Shown here in pieces: positions 51,537-60,674 of a stretch of DNA of 64,000 bases. The DNA comes from Cereibacter_A azotoformans (GTDB lineage: Bacteria > Pseudomonadota > Alphaproteobacteria > Rhodobacterales > Rhodobacteraceae). Both the position numbers and the translations under genes were made by a program. How positions within the stretch are numbered: the first letter of the stretch is position 1; every line of letters starts with the position of its first letter. Below the pieces are notes generated by a model that worked only from the letters and a program-made list of their open reading frames with translations, did no database searches and was not told the origin of the DNA. The DNA is taken from assembly GCF_003050905.1 (NCBI RefSeq), contig NZ_QAOT01000010.1, one strand, 5' to 3'.

Positions 51537-52778
51537 ATGTTTCGGACCATGGGACGGCGCCAGCTGCTCAAGACCGGCGCAGCCTTCGGCGCGGCCAGCC
51601 TGGCCATGCCGTCCATCCTGCGCGCGCAGGGCGATCCGCTCGTCATTGCGCATCTGACGCCACGCACCGGGTTTCTCGGGCCGATGGGTGAATATGCCGT
51701 CATGGCCGCCGACCTGGCCGTCGAGGAGATCAACGCGGCCGGCGGCATCAACGGGCGCGAACTGCAGATCGTCAAGGAAGATTCGGTCAACCCGCAGACG
51801 GCGACCACCAAGGCCGAGCGCCTGGTCGAGCGGCCCGAGATCGCGATGATCGTGGGCGAGATCTCCTCGGCTTCGGCGCTGTCGATCGCGCAGGTGACGG
51901 CGCGGGCGAACAAGCTCTTCATCAACACCGGCGCCAATTCCGACACGCTTCGCGGAAAGGACTGCAAGCGCACCATGTTCCATACCGAGGCGCAGAACGC
52001 CATGTATGTGAACGCCGAGGGCGCCTTCTTCCTGCAGAACGACATGGTGAAGGGCAAGAAGTGGTTCATCGTCAGCGCCGACTACGCCTTCGGCCATGAC
52101 CTTCGCAACGGCGCGCTGGCTTTCCTCGAGCGCAACGGCGGCGAGGTGGTGGGCGACGAGCTGATCCCCACCGATGCGACGGATTTCTCGTCCTACCTGC
52201 TGTCCATCCGCAGCCAGGCGCCCGATCTGGTGGTGGTGAACCTCGCCGGCACGCAAACGGCCAGCTTCTTCAAGCAGTTCGGCGAATTCGGGCTTGAGCT
52301 TCCGATCGGCGGCTTCGACTACAACAGCTCGATCGCCTGGGCGACGGGCGTGCGCGACTTCAAGGGCACCTGGCCCTGCATCTGGACCCATCAGGTCCAG
52401 ACCGATGGATCGCAGGCCTTTGCCAAGGCCTTTCAGGCGAAATACGGCAAGCCGGCCGAGAACCAGGCCTATTCCGACTATATCGCCATCCGCATCGCGG
52501 CCGAGGCGATCAAGGCCACGGGCGGCACCGACACCGATGCGCTGATTGCCTATCTCGAGGATCCGGCGACCGAGTTCGACATCCTGAAGGAGCGCAAGGG
52601 CCGGTTCGATCCCGCCTCGCACCAGCTCTTGCAGGAGGTCTATGCCGTCACGGCGGTCGATCCCTCGGAGGCGCCGAACGAATGGGACATCTTCACCACC
52701 TCGGGCGCGCTGCCCGGCGCGGATGCGCCGCTCGAGGAACTGATCAAGGGCGCCGTCGGCGGAACCTGCTCGTTCTGA
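51537..52778 (+). CDS. Branched-chain amino acid-type ABC solute-binding protein
   Basis: A 413-residue periplasmic binding protein. Tat signal GRRQLLKTGAAFGAASL...ILRAQ, then the LivJ-like fold (AHLTPRTGFLGPMGEYAVMAADLAVEEIN). GGGAGGAG precedes the ATG by six bases. It feeds the LivH-type permease and the fused LivMGF protein. These HAAT-family binding proteins take amino acids, urea, aromatic acids or betaines; ligand not readable here. Confidence 0.9.
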   Translation: MFRTMGRRQLLKTGAAFGAASLAMPSILRAQGDPLVIAHLTPRTGFLGPMGEYAVMAADLAVEEINAAGGINGRELQIVKEDSVNPQTATTKAERLVERPEIAMIVGEISSASALSIAQVTARANKLFINTGANSDTLRGKDCKRTMFHTEAQNAMYVNAEGAFFLQNDMVKGKKWFIVSADYAFGHDLRNGALAFLERNGGEVVGDELIPTDATDFSSYLLSIRSQAPDLVVVNLAGTQTASFFKQFGEFGLELPIGGFDYNSSIAWATGVRDFKGTWPCIWTHQVQTDGSQAFAKAFQAKYGKPAENQAYSDYIAIRIAAEAIKATGGTDTDALIAYLEDPATEFDILKERKGRFDPASHQLLQEVYAVTAVDPSEAPNEWDIFTTSGALPGADAPLEELIKGAVGGTCSF

Positions 52779-52799
52779 GAAGAACTCCTCTCGCCTGAC

Positions 52800-52822
52800 C
52801 GGGGCGGCGCCTGACCGCCCCG
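52800..52822 (+). terminator. Stem-loop 1 between binding protein and permease
   Basis: A perfect 8-bp stem CGGGGCGG/CCGCCCCG with a 7-base loop, after the binding-protein stop. The first of two tandem hairpins. Confidence 0.6.
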
Positions 52823-52825
52823 ACC

Positions 52826-52851
52826 CCGAAGCGCGGCATCCCGCGCTTCGG
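52826..52851 (+). terminator. Stem-loop 2 between binding protein and permease
   Basis: A perfect 11-bp stem CCGAAGCGCGG/CCGCGCTTCGG with loop CATC, ending ten bases before the permease ATG. It may attenuate or protect the upstream message. Confidence 0.65.
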
Positions 52852-52861
52852 TCAAACCCGC

Positions 52862-53755
52862 ATGGATCGTGCCAGCCCGATGACCATCATCTTCCTGTCG
52901 CATCTCCTGAACGGCCTGCTCGACGGCTTCTACTACATGCTCATCGCGCTCGGCCTGTCGCTGATCTTCTCGCTCGGCGGGATCGTGAACCTTGCGCATG
53001 GCGCCTTCTTCACGCTGGGGGCCTATCTCGCCTTCGTGCTGACGCCCATGCTCGGCTTCTTCGGGGCGCTGATCGTGGCGCCGCTGGTCGCCGCGGCCTT
53101 GGCCGTCGTGGTCGAGCGGTTCCTCTTCACCCGGTTCTACCGCGAGGATCCGCTCTATTCGCTGCTGCTGACCTTCGGCATGGCGATGATCATCGAGCAG
53201 AGCCTGCGTTGGTATTTCGGCGCGACGCCGCGCGCCTATTCCATGCCCGATATCCTGCGCGGGCAGGTGTTCATGGGCGACTTCGTCTATTCCCGCTATC
53301 GGCTGTTCCTGATCGCGGTGGCCATCGTCACGGTCGCGGGGGTCTGGGTTCTCCTGAACCGGACGGCCTTCGGCCGGATCGTCCGGGCGGGGATCCAGAA
53401 CCCCGACATCCTCGGCACGCTCGGGATCTCGCTCCGGCCCTATCTCTCGACCGTGGTGGCGCTTGCCATCGGGATCGCGGCGCTGGCGGGGGTGCTCATG
53501 GCGCCGATCCAGCCCGTCCATCCGATGATGGGGGTCGAGGTCGGCACGGCGGCCTTCGTCGTCGTCATCATCGGCGGGCTCGGCTCGTTCTGGGGCGTGG
53601 TGATCGCGGCGCTGCTCGTCGGGCTCGTCAAGGGCGCGATCATCGGCATCGGCCTGTCGCAGTACTCGATGCTCGCGATCTACCTGCTGATGTTCGTCGT
53701 CCTGCTGCTGCGCCCGCGCGGCCTGCTGGGCGAGCGGATCACCCGTTTCGAATAG
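52862..53755 (+). CDS. livH: ABC transporter permease, LivH type
   Basis: A 297-residue permease of the HAAT family with about eight helices and the LivH hallmark FSLGGIVNLAHGAFFTLGAYL. The start at 52862 has no strong binding site; MTIIF at 52880 is an alternative. It pairs with the LivM-like half of the next protein. Confidence 0.88.
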   Translation: MDRASPMTIIFLSHLLNGLLDGFYYMLIALGLSLIFSLGGIVNLAHGAFFTLGAYLAFVLTPMLGFFGALIVAPLVAAALAVVVERFLFTRFYREDPLYSLLLTFGMAMIIEQSLRWYFGATPRAYSMPDILRGQVFMGDFVYSRYRLFLIAVAIVTVAGVWVLLNRTAFGRIVRAGIQNPDILGTLGISLRPYLSTVVALAIGIAALAGVLMAPIQPVHPMMGVEVGTAAFVVVIIGGLGSFWGVVIAALLVGLVKGAIIGIGLSQYSMLAIYLLMFVVLLLRPRGLLGERITRFE

Positions 53756-53759
53756 GCGC

Positions 53760-56264
53760 ATGATGCAGAACCTGAGAACCTTGCTGACCGTCGCGGCCGC
53801 CCTTGCGCTGCTGCCGGTGTTGCTGTCCCTGATCGGGCTCGGCGCGACGAGCGCCGTCGAGGTGGTGATCTTCGCCCTCGCGGCCCTCGGCCTCAACATC
53901 CTCGTAGGCTACACCGGCCTCGTCTCGTTCGGGCATGGCGTCTGGTTCGGCCTTGGTGCCTATGCGGCGGGCCTGTCGGCGCTGGCGATGGGCAATGCGA
54001 GCATGGCGCTTGCGCTGCTGATCGGGGTCGCTGCGAGCGCGGTCGTGGCGCTCGGGATCGGGCTTCTGGTCCTGCGCCGCCGTGGGGTCTATTTCTCGCT
54101 GATGACGCTGGCCCTCTCGGCCATGGGCTTCCAGCTCGCCTTCCGCTGGACCGAGGTGACGGGTGGCGAGAACGGCCTTGGCGGGATCGAGCGGCCGGGC
54201 TTTCTCGATGACAACCTGAGTTTCTACATCCTCGTGGCGGTGCTGGCCTTCCTTGTCGGGGCGGCGGTCCTGCGCGTGCTGCAGTCGCCGGTGGGCAGCG
54301 TCCTCGTCGCGATCCGCGAGAACGAGGGGCGGGCGCAGGCGCTGGGATATGACGTGCAGCGCTACAAGCTGATGGCATATGTGCTGTCGGCCACGGTGAC
54401 GGCGCTGGCGGGGGGGCTGCTGCTTTACAAGAACCGCCTCACTTCGGCCGAGCCAATGTCGGTGATCTTCTCGGGCGAACTTCTTGCGATGGTGGTGATC
54501 GGGGGGATGCGGGGCTTTCTCGGCCCGGCGCTCGGCGCGCTCTTCTACATCCTCTTCCGCGAGTACCTGTCCAGCTACACCGAGAACTGGCTGTTCTGGT
54601 TCGGCCTGATCTTCCTCGGCTTCGTGCTCTTCGCCCGGCAGGGCCTGGTCGGGATCGGTGCGCAGCTGCGCGAGCGGTTCTTCCCGGCGCCCATGACCGG
54701 CGCGGCGATGGCCGGGCGCAAGGCCGACACGCACCCGCTGCCCGCCACCATCACCGCACGGAGCGGCAGTGGCGGCGACGTGCTGGCCTCGGACCGGATC
54801 TCGAAGCGGTTCGGCGCGCTGAAGGCGGTGGATCGTGTCTCGATCCGCGTGCGCGACCGGACGCTTCACGCGCTGATCGGGCCGAACGGGGCGGGCAAGA
54901 CAACGGCCTTCAACCTGCTGACCGGCATCCTGCCAGCGAGCGAGGGGCGCGTGACGCTGCTCGGGCAGGACATCTCGGGCCAGTCGCCCGACCGGATCGC
55001 CGGGCTGGGGCTTGGCCGGTCGTTCCAGATCACCAGCCTCTTTCCCGACCTGACGGTGCGCGAGAACCTGCGCCTTGCCGTGCAGGCCCGCCACCCGAGC
55101 CGCACCGATGCGCTGGCGGATGCGGGCGCGGTGACCGAGGTGCAGACCAAGGTCGAGGAGATGATGAAATGGGTGGGCCTGTCGGGCATGGATCATGCGC
55201 GGGCCGGCTCGCTCTCCTACGGCGGGCAGCGGCTGCTCGATCTGGGGCTTGCGCTCGCGACCGAGCCGCGGATCCTCCTGGCCGACGAGCCGCTGGCGGG
55301 GCTTTCCGTCGCCGAGCGCGAGCGGGTGGGTCTGCTGATCAAGGACGTCTCGCGCCATCTGCCGGTCCTGCTGGTCGAGCATGACATCGACCGGGTCTTC
55401 GATCTTGCCGATCATGTGACGGTGATGGCCGATGGGCAGGTTCTGGTGGACGGCACGGTGGAGGATGCGCGCAATTCGCCGAAGGTGCGCGAGATCTACA
55501 TCGGCTCGGGCACGACCGAGGTCGCGGCCTCGGCCCGGCAGGGCCAGTTCTCGGCCGAGAAGATCCTGACGCTCGACCGGGTGAACCTGCATTACGGCAA
55601 GAGCCATATCCTGCAGGACGTGAGCTTCGATCTGCACAAGGGGGAGATCCTGGCGCTGCTGGGACGGAACGGGGCGGGGAAATCCTCGGTCCTGAAGGGG
55701 GTGACGGGGATCAAGGCGCCCTCGTCGGGGTCGGTCCGGCTGATGGGGCAGGAACTTGCGGGGCTGTCCAGCGCGCAGATCGCGCGGCGCGGGATCGGCT
55801 ATGTGCCGCAGGGGCGTGGGCTGTTCGCGGGCATGACGGTGCGCGAGAACCTCGAGCTTGGCCGCATCCGCCGCCAGACCGGCGAGGGCACGCATTGGTC
55901 GCTCGAGGAGATCCTCGACTACTTCCCGCGGCTGGCCGAACGTCTCGACACGCCCGCCGACCGCATGTCGGGGGGCGAGCAGCAGATGGCCGCGGTGGCG
56001 CGGGCGCTGTCGGGCGACATCCGGGTGCTCTTGCTCGACGAGCCCTTCGAGGGGCTGGCGCCGGCGATTGTCGAACAGCTGTTCCGAACCTTTGACCGGC
56101 TGCGCGACCGGCTGTCCATCGTCATCGTGGATCACAATCTCGATCTGGCGCTTGCGCTGTCGGACCGAACGGTCGTTCTGGAACGCGGTCGCGTGCTGCA
56201 CGAGATCGAGTCCCGCCGGATTGCGCAGGATCTCGACCTGCGCCGCGAAATGCTCTGGATGTAA
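53760..56264 (+). CDS. Fused LivM-LivG-LivF ABC transporter protein
   Basis: An 834-residue triple fusion. Residues 1-305 are a LivM-type permease (GYTGLVSFGHGVWFGLGAYA). Residues 340-580 are a LivG-type ATPase: Walker A GPNGAGKT (374-381), signature LSYGGQ (485-490), Walker B LLADEPLAGLS. Residues 600-834 are a LivF-type ATPase: Walker A GRNGAGKS (635-642), signature MSGGEQ (736-741), Walker B LLLDEPFEGLAP. No frameshift or repeat explains the fusion. The transporter thus needs only LivH, this protein and the binding protein. Confidence 0.93.
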   Translation: MMQNLRTLLTVAAALALLPVLLSLIGLGATSAVEVVIFALAALGLNILVGYTGLVSFGHGVWFGLGAYAAGLSALAMGNASMALALLIGVAASAVVALGIGLLVLRRRGVYFSLMTLALSAMGFQLAFRWTEVTGGENGLGGIERPGFLDDNLSFYILVAVLAFLVGAAVLRVLQSPVGSVLVAIRENEGRAQALGYDVQRYKLMAYVLSATVTALAGGLLLYKNRLTSAEPMSVIFSGELLAMVVIGGMRGFLGPALGALFYILFREYLSSYTENWLFWFGLIFLGFVLFARQGLVGIGAQLRERFFPAPMTGAAMAGRKADTHPLPATITARSGSGGDVLASDRISKRFGALKAVDRVSIRVRDRTLHALIGPNGAGKTTAFNLLTGILPASEGRVTLLGQDISGQSPDRIAGLGLGRSFQITSLFPDLTVRENLRLAVQARHPSRTDALADAGAVTEVQTKVEEMMKWVGLSGMDHARAGSLSYGGQRLLDLGLALATEPRILLADEPLAGLSVAERERVGLLIKDVSRHLPVLLVEHDIDRVFDLADHVTVMADGQVLVDGTVEDARNSPKVREIYIGSGTTEVAASARQGQFSAEKILTLDRVNLHYGKSHILQDVSFDLHKGEILALLGRNGAGKSSVLKGVTGIKAPSSGSVRLMGQELAGLSSAQIARRGIGYVPQGRGLFAGMTVRENLELGRIRRQTGEGTHWSLEEILDYFPRLAERLDTPADRMSGGEQQMAAVARALSGDIRVLLLDEPFEGLAPAIVEQLFRTFDRLRDRLSIVIVDHNLDLALALSDRTVVLERGRVLHEIESRRIAQDLDLRREMLWM

Positions 56265-56273
56265 GGGGAGCCC

Positions 56274-57233
56274 ATGACCGAAATCGCCATCGTCGGAGCC
56301 GGCCTGATCGGCCGCTCCTGGGCCTTCCTCTTCGCCCGTGCAGGTTTCCACGTCCGCGTCTGGGATCCGGCGCCCGAGGTGCTGGACCAACTCGGCGGGG
56401 ACATCGCGGCCATGGTCGCGCGTACCGCGCCCTACGGGCAGGCCGGGCCCGATCCCAAGGGGCTCGGCGGCCGCATTCGGGCCGAGCCGGATCTGCGCAC
56501 CGCGCTGCGGGGGGCAGACCTGGTGCAGGAAAGCGGGCCCGAACGGCTCGAGACCAAGCGGGCGCTCTTTGCCGATCTGGATGCCGCGGCCGATCCGGGC
56601 ACGATCCTCGCCTCGAGTTCCTCGGCGCTTCTGGCCTCGGCCTTTGCCGCGGGCCTGCCGGGGGCGGCGCGCTGCCTTGTCGGCCATCCGGTCAACCCGC
56701 CGCATCTGGTGCCGGTGGTCGAGATCTCGCCCGCGCCCTTCACCGATCCGGCGGTGACCGAGCGGGCGCGGCAGATCTACGCCGCGGCGGGGCAGGTGCC
56801 GGTGGTGCTGCGGCGCGAGATCGACGGCTTCATCCTGAACCGGCTGCAGGCCGTGGTGCTCGCCGAAAGCCTGCGGCTGATCTCGGAAGGCTATGTCGAT
56901 GTGGTCGGGCTGGATGACACGGTGCGCCACGGGCTCGGCCGCCGCTGGGCCTTCATGGGGCCGATGGAGACGATCAACCTGAACGCGCCGGGGGGTGCGG
57001 CCGACTATCTGATGCGCTACGGGCAGATGATGGCCGACCTTGCCCGCACCGCCGCGCGCGACGAGGCCTTCACGCCCGAGGCCGCCGCCGCCGTGGGCAT
57101 GGCCTTCGCCGGTCTTTCCACCCCCGATGCGATCCGCGCCCGGCAGGACTGGCGCGACGGAGAACTCGCAGCCCTCGCCGGGCATCTGGCCGGCCGGGCG
57201 CACCCTTCCCCTTCCAAGGACGAAAACCGATGA
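56274..57233 (+). CDS. 3-hydroxyacyl-CoA dehydrogenase-family NAD enzyme (lambda-crystallin/carnitine dehydrogenase-like)
   Basis: A 319-residue dehydrogenase with GAGLIG (8-13) and the conserved GHPVNPPHLVPVVEI containing the catalytic His, then a helical C-domain. Length and lack of a thioester-binding domain fit free beta-hydroxy acid oxidation, as in L-carnitine or L-gulonate 3-dehydrogenases. GTAAGGGGAGCCC precedes the ATG. The stop overlaps the next gene start by 4 bases. It would make the beta-keto acid that the next enzyme cleaves. Confidence 0.85.
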   Translation: MTEIAIVGAGLIGRSWAFLFARAGFHVRVWDPAPEVLDQLGGDIAAMVARTAPYGQAGPDPKGLGGRIRAEPDLRTALRGADLVQESGPERLETKRALFADLDAAADPGTILASSSSALLASAFAAGLPGAARCLVGHPVNPPHLVPVVEISPAPFTDPAVTERARQIYAAAGQVPVVLRREIDGFILNRLQAVVLAESLRLISEGYVDVVGLDDTVRHGLGRRWAFMGPMETINLNAPGGAADYLMRYGQMMADLARTAARDEAFTPEAAAAVGMAFAGLSTPDAIRARQDWRDGELAALAGHLAGRAHPSPSKDENR

Positions 57234-58162
57234 GTCTTCAAGGAAAAGTCGTCATCACCTGTGCCGTGACGGGCGCGATCCACACGCCCTCGATGTCGCC
57301 GCACCTGCCGGTCCTGGCCGCCGAGATCACCGAGGCCGCCATCGGCGCCGCCGAGGCGGGGGCCGCGGTCATCCACCTGCACGCCCGTTCGGAAATCGAC
57401 GGGCGCCCGGATCAGAGCGTCGAGGCCTTCCGCCCGATCCTCGGCGTGATCAAGCAGGCGACGGATGCGGTGCTGAACATTACCACCGGCGGCGCGCCCA
57501 CCATGTCGATCGCCGAGCGGATCCAGCCCGCGCAGCACTACCGACCGGAGCTTGCCTCGCTGAACATGGGGACGATGAACTTCGGCCTGTTCCCGATGCT
57601 TGCCCGCTATGACTCCGCGCTCCGTCACCAGTGGGAGCGGGACTACCTCGGCAACAAGGACATCATCTTCCGCAACACCTTCGGCGATGTCGAGCATGTG
57701 ATGCGGACGCTGGGCGAGGGCGGCACGCGCTTCGAGTTCGAATGCTATGACACCTCGCACCTCTACAACCTCAAGCATTTCTTCGACCGTGGGCTGGTGA
57801 AGGGGCCGCTGTTCATCCAGACGGTTTTCGGGTTGATGGGCGGGATCGGCGCGCATCCCGACGACGTGCTGCACATGAAGCGGACGGCCGACCGGCTGTT
57901 CGGCGACAGTTACCGCTGGTCGGTGCTGGGGGCCGGGCGCAACCAGCTTGCCATTGCGGCCATGTCGGCGGCGATGGGGGGGCATGTGCGCGTGGGGCTC
58001 GAGGACAACCTGTGGGCGGGCAAGGGCCGGCTGGCCGAGAGCAATGCCCAGCAGGTGCGCGCGGCGCGTCAGATCATTGAGGGGTTGGGTCTGGAGGTGG
58101 CGACCCCCGGCGAGGCGCGGGAGATGCTGGCGCTGAAGGGCGGCGATCAGGTGAACTTCTGA
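57230..58162 (+). CDS. Beta-keto acid cleavage enzyme (BKACE, DUF849)
   Basis: A 310-residue TIM-barrel zinc enzyme that splits a beta-keto acid with acetyl-CoA to yield acetoacetate and a CoA ester. The Zn motif HLHAR has His49 and His51; the start is ITCAVTGAIHTPSMSPHLPV, a subgroup pattern lacking the GxE form of lysine-pathway Kce. NMGTMNFGLFPM and VRVGLEDNLW are the other hallmarks. The ATG overlaps the dehydrogenase stop (ATGA). The substrate subgroup (carnitine-derived or other) needs biochemical proof. Confidence 0.88.
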   Translation: MSLQGKVVITCAVTGAIHTPSMSPHLPVLAAEITEAAIGAAEAGAAVIHLHARSEIDGRPDQSVEAFRPILGVIKQATDAVLNITTGGAPTMSIAERIQPAQHYRPELASLNMGTMNFGLFPMLARYDSALRHQWERDYLGNKDIIFRNTFGDVEHVMRTLGEGGTRFEFECYDTSHLYNLKHFFDRGLVKGPLFIQTVFGLMGGIGAHPDDVLHMKRTADRLFGDSYRWSVLGAGRNQLAIAAMSAAMGGHVRVGLEDNLWAGKGRLAESNAQQVRAARQIIEGLGLEVATPGEAREMLALKGGDQVNF

Positions 58163-58242
58163 CACGTCCTGTTGCCTTGGCCGGATCGGGCTGGAATGGT
58201 GGCGGAACGGCCCGCGAGGCTTTCGGGTGCTGGGGGGGGGAG

Positions 58243-59526
58243 ATGACGGACTGGACCGACGCCACGGCGGCAGCCTTCCTGCGCGGGCTCTTCGCGCGCG
58301 CGGTGGAGGCGTCCCAGCCCGGCGCGCGCATCCCGCCGCTTCTGCCGCCTGCGCCGGCGGGGCGTATCCTCGTTCTGGGCGCAGGGAAGGCCGCCGTGGG
58401 CATGGCGCGTGCGGTGGAGGAGCATTATGCGGACTTTCCGCGCCTCTCGGGCCTCGTCATCACGCGGCACGGGCAGGGTGGTGACGGCTCGCTGCGCCGG
58501 ATTGCGCTGCGCGAGGCGGCCCATCCGGTTCCCGATGCCGCCGGTATCGCGGCGACCGCCGAGCTTCTGGCGCTGACCGAGGGGCTGGGGCCTGACGATC
58601 TGGTGATCGCGGTCATCTCGGGCGGGGCCTCGGCGCTCATGGTGGCGCCCATCGCGGGGCTGGCTCTGGAGGACAAGGTGGAGCTGAACCGGGCGCTGCT
58701 GGCCTCGGGCGCGACCATCGCTGAGATGAACTGCCTGCGCCGTCATCTCAGCCGGGTGAAGGGGGGCCGGCTCGCCGCGACCTGCGCTCCGGCGCGGGTG
58801 GTGGCGCTGCTTGTTTCGGACGTGCCGGGGGACGATCCCACCGTCATCGCCTCGGGGCCCTGTCATGCGGATCCGACGACGGTCGAGGACGCCAAGGCCG
58901 TGCTGCGTCGGCTGGGGCTCGACCTGCCGCGGATCGCGGCGGCGTTGGATGCCGAGGGCGCCGAGAGCGTCAAGCCGGGTGATCCGAGGCTCGACCGGGT
59001 CGAGAGCCACATCGTCTGTTCGCCGCAGATGGCGCTGGAAGCGGCGGCCGAGGCCGCGCGCGCCGAGGGGCTCGCCGTCCATGTCCTGGGCGATGCGCTG
59101 GAGGGGGAAGCGCGTGAGGCGGGGCGGGTTCTCGCCGGGATCGCGCGGCAGATCGTGCTGCGCAATCAACCCTTTGCGCGTCCCTGCCTGCTGCTTTCGG
59201 GCGGCGAGACGACCGTCTCGATCCGTGGTCCTGCGGGCATCGGCGGGCGCAATGTCGAGTTCCTGCTCGCCTATCTGCTGACCGCGCGCGATCTTCCCGG
59301 ATGGGCGCTGGCGGCCGATACGGATGGGGTCGATGGCGCGGCCGAGGTGGCCGGTGCGGTGGGTGGGGCGGCGCTTCTGCGCGCCGCGCGCGCGGCAGGG
59401 CTCGATCCCGCCGAGGCGCTGGCGGGGCATGACGCCCACAGCTTCTTTGCCGCCCTTGGCGCGCAGGTGGTGACGGGGCCGACCGGCACGAACGTCAACG
59501 ACTTCCGCGCAATCCTCTTGCCCTGA
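58243..59526 (+). CDS. gckA: Glycerate 2-kinase, MOFRL family
   Basis: A 427-residue glycerate kinase: an N-terminal Rossmann-like domain (GRILVLGAGKAAVGMARAVE, DLVIAVISGGASALMVAP) and a C-terminal MOFRL domain (LSGGETTVSIRGPAGIGGRN...DTDGVDGAAEVAG). It makes 2-phosphoglycerate from D-glycerate. GGGGGGAG precedes the ATG by four to five bases. It is 80 bases downstream of the BKACE gene and may be part of that operon or a separate unit. Confidence 0.9.
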   Translation: MTDWTDATAAAFLRGLFARAVEASQPGARIPPLLPPAPAGRILVLGAGKAAVGMARAVEEHYADFPRLSGLVITRHGQGGDGSLRRIALREAAHPVPDAAGIAATAELLALTEGLGPDDLVIAVISGGASALMVAPIAGLALEDKVELNRALLASGATIAEMNCLRRHLSRVKGGRLAATCAPARVVALLVSDVPGDDPTVIASGPCHADPTTVEDAKAVLRRLGLDLPRIAAALDAEGAESVKPGDPRLDRVESHIVCSPQMALEAAAEAARAEGLAVHVLGDALEGEAREAGRVLAGIARQIVLRNQPFARPCLLLSGGETTVSIRGPAGIGGRNVEFLLAYLLTARDLPGWALAADTDGVDGAAEVAGAVGGAALLRAARAAGLDPAEALAGHDAHSFFAALGAQVVTGPTGTNVNDFRAILLP

Positions 59527-59555
59527 CGACCGCGGTCCGTCGGCCGGGCGATCCG

Positions 59556-60548
59556 TCAGAACACTGCGTGCTCGCCCAGATCGACGGTCGCTTCTCCGCG
59601 CAGGAGGCGGGTGTAGAACTCCTCCAGAGTCTCCTGGCCGAAGGAGGGGGTGGCGTCGGCGTCGTAGCGTCCCGTCGCCGGATCGAGGACCAGCATGGAC
59701 TCGGTGGCGTAATAGCGGCCGATGCGCGCCAGTTCGGCCTTGTCGCGCAGCTTCGGCACCGCCCGCCCAAGCGTCGAGAGGACCGCGATGATCGTGTCGA
59801 GCAGCGCGACCGGCACATGCCGGACCTTCGGCTCGCGCCCCGTGAGGCGGAACAGCATCTCGGCCTGCGCCCGCGGCGTGAGCGCGGGGCCGGGGCCGCC
59901 GATGGGCAGGATCCGGTTTCTCAGGGCCGGGTCCTCGAGGCAGAGCGCCATGTAGCGGCCCAGATCGTCGTCGCTGATCGGCTTGCAGGCGGTCAGCTCT
60001 CCGTTGCCGAAGACGAGGAAGGGGCGGCCCTCCTGCACCCGCTTCACCTGCCCCGAGAGCGACTTGAAGAAGGCCGTGGGGCGCACGATCGACCAGTCGA
60101 GACCCGAGCGCATCAACTCGTCCTCGAAGGCGAGCTTGGCCTGCTGGAAGGCGAGAAGGGGACGTTGCACGCAGATCGCCGAGAGCAGGACGACCTGCGT
60201 GACACCGGCTGCGCGGGCCGCGGCGAGCGCATCGGAATGGGCCTTGTGGTCGATTTCCCAGGCGTCGCGCGGCACGCCGGTGCGCGAGGCGAGGCAGGAG
60301 ACCAGCGCGTCGAACCGCTCGTTCCGAAAGCCGTCGCGGGCGAGCGACACTGGATCGGTGACGTCGCCGTACCGCAGGATCGCGCCATCCGGCAGATGGG
60401 TGCGCCCGCCGGGGCTGCGGGGCCGGAGGAAGCAGACCACCTCATGTCCGCGGGCGAGCAGGGCCCTGACGGTCGCGCGGCCGATCGTGCCCGTGGCGCC
60501 GAGCATGAGGATGCGGCGGGGTTCCGGGCGGGCGGCGGGGTCGATCAT
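59556..60548 (-). CDS. bciA: Divinyl chlorophyllide 8-vinyl-reductase, BciA type
   Basis: A 330-residue NAD(P)-binding atypical SDR. The glycine motif GATGTIGRATVRALL is at 17-31, and the family features GLDWSIVRPTAFFKSLSGQ and FGNGELTACKPISDDDLG match BciA. It reduces the 8-vinyl group in bacteriochlorophyll synthesis. AAGGA lies eight bases before the ATG. The photosynthesis gene cluster is not in this window. Closely related isoflavone-reductase-like proteins cannot be excluded. Confidence 0.78.
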   Translation of the reverse strand: MIDPAARPEPRRILMLGATGTIGRATVRALLARGHEVVCFLRPRSPGGRTHLPDGAILRYGDVTDPVSLARDGFRNERFDALVSCLASRTGVPRDAWEIDHKAHSDALAAARAAGVTQVVLLSAICVQRPLLAFQQAKLAFEDELMRSGLDWSIVRPTAFFKSLSGQVKRVQEGRPFLVFGNGELTACKPISDDDLGRYMALCLEDPALRNRILPIGGPGPALTPRAQAEMLFRLTGREPKVRHVPVALLDTIIAVLSTLGRAVPKLRDKAELARIGRYYATESMLVLDPATGRYDADATPSFGQETLEEFYTRLLRGEATVDLGEHAVF

Positions 60549-60674
60549 CGTGGCGGTCCTTGCGGCATGGAACCCCCGGCCGGATCAGCCGGGGATCAAC
60601 CGGACCAGTCTAGGCGGGCCGCGCGGTCGCCAGAAGGGGACGTAGGGTCGCGTTGACCGCAAGGCCGCGCCCTT

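Noticed and set aside
53739..57203. A 1154-codon open frame on the minus strand
   Set aside because: It lies antisense to the fused ABC protein and the dehydrogenase; it is Arg/His/Gly-rich with no domain. High GC removes stop codons in antisense frames.
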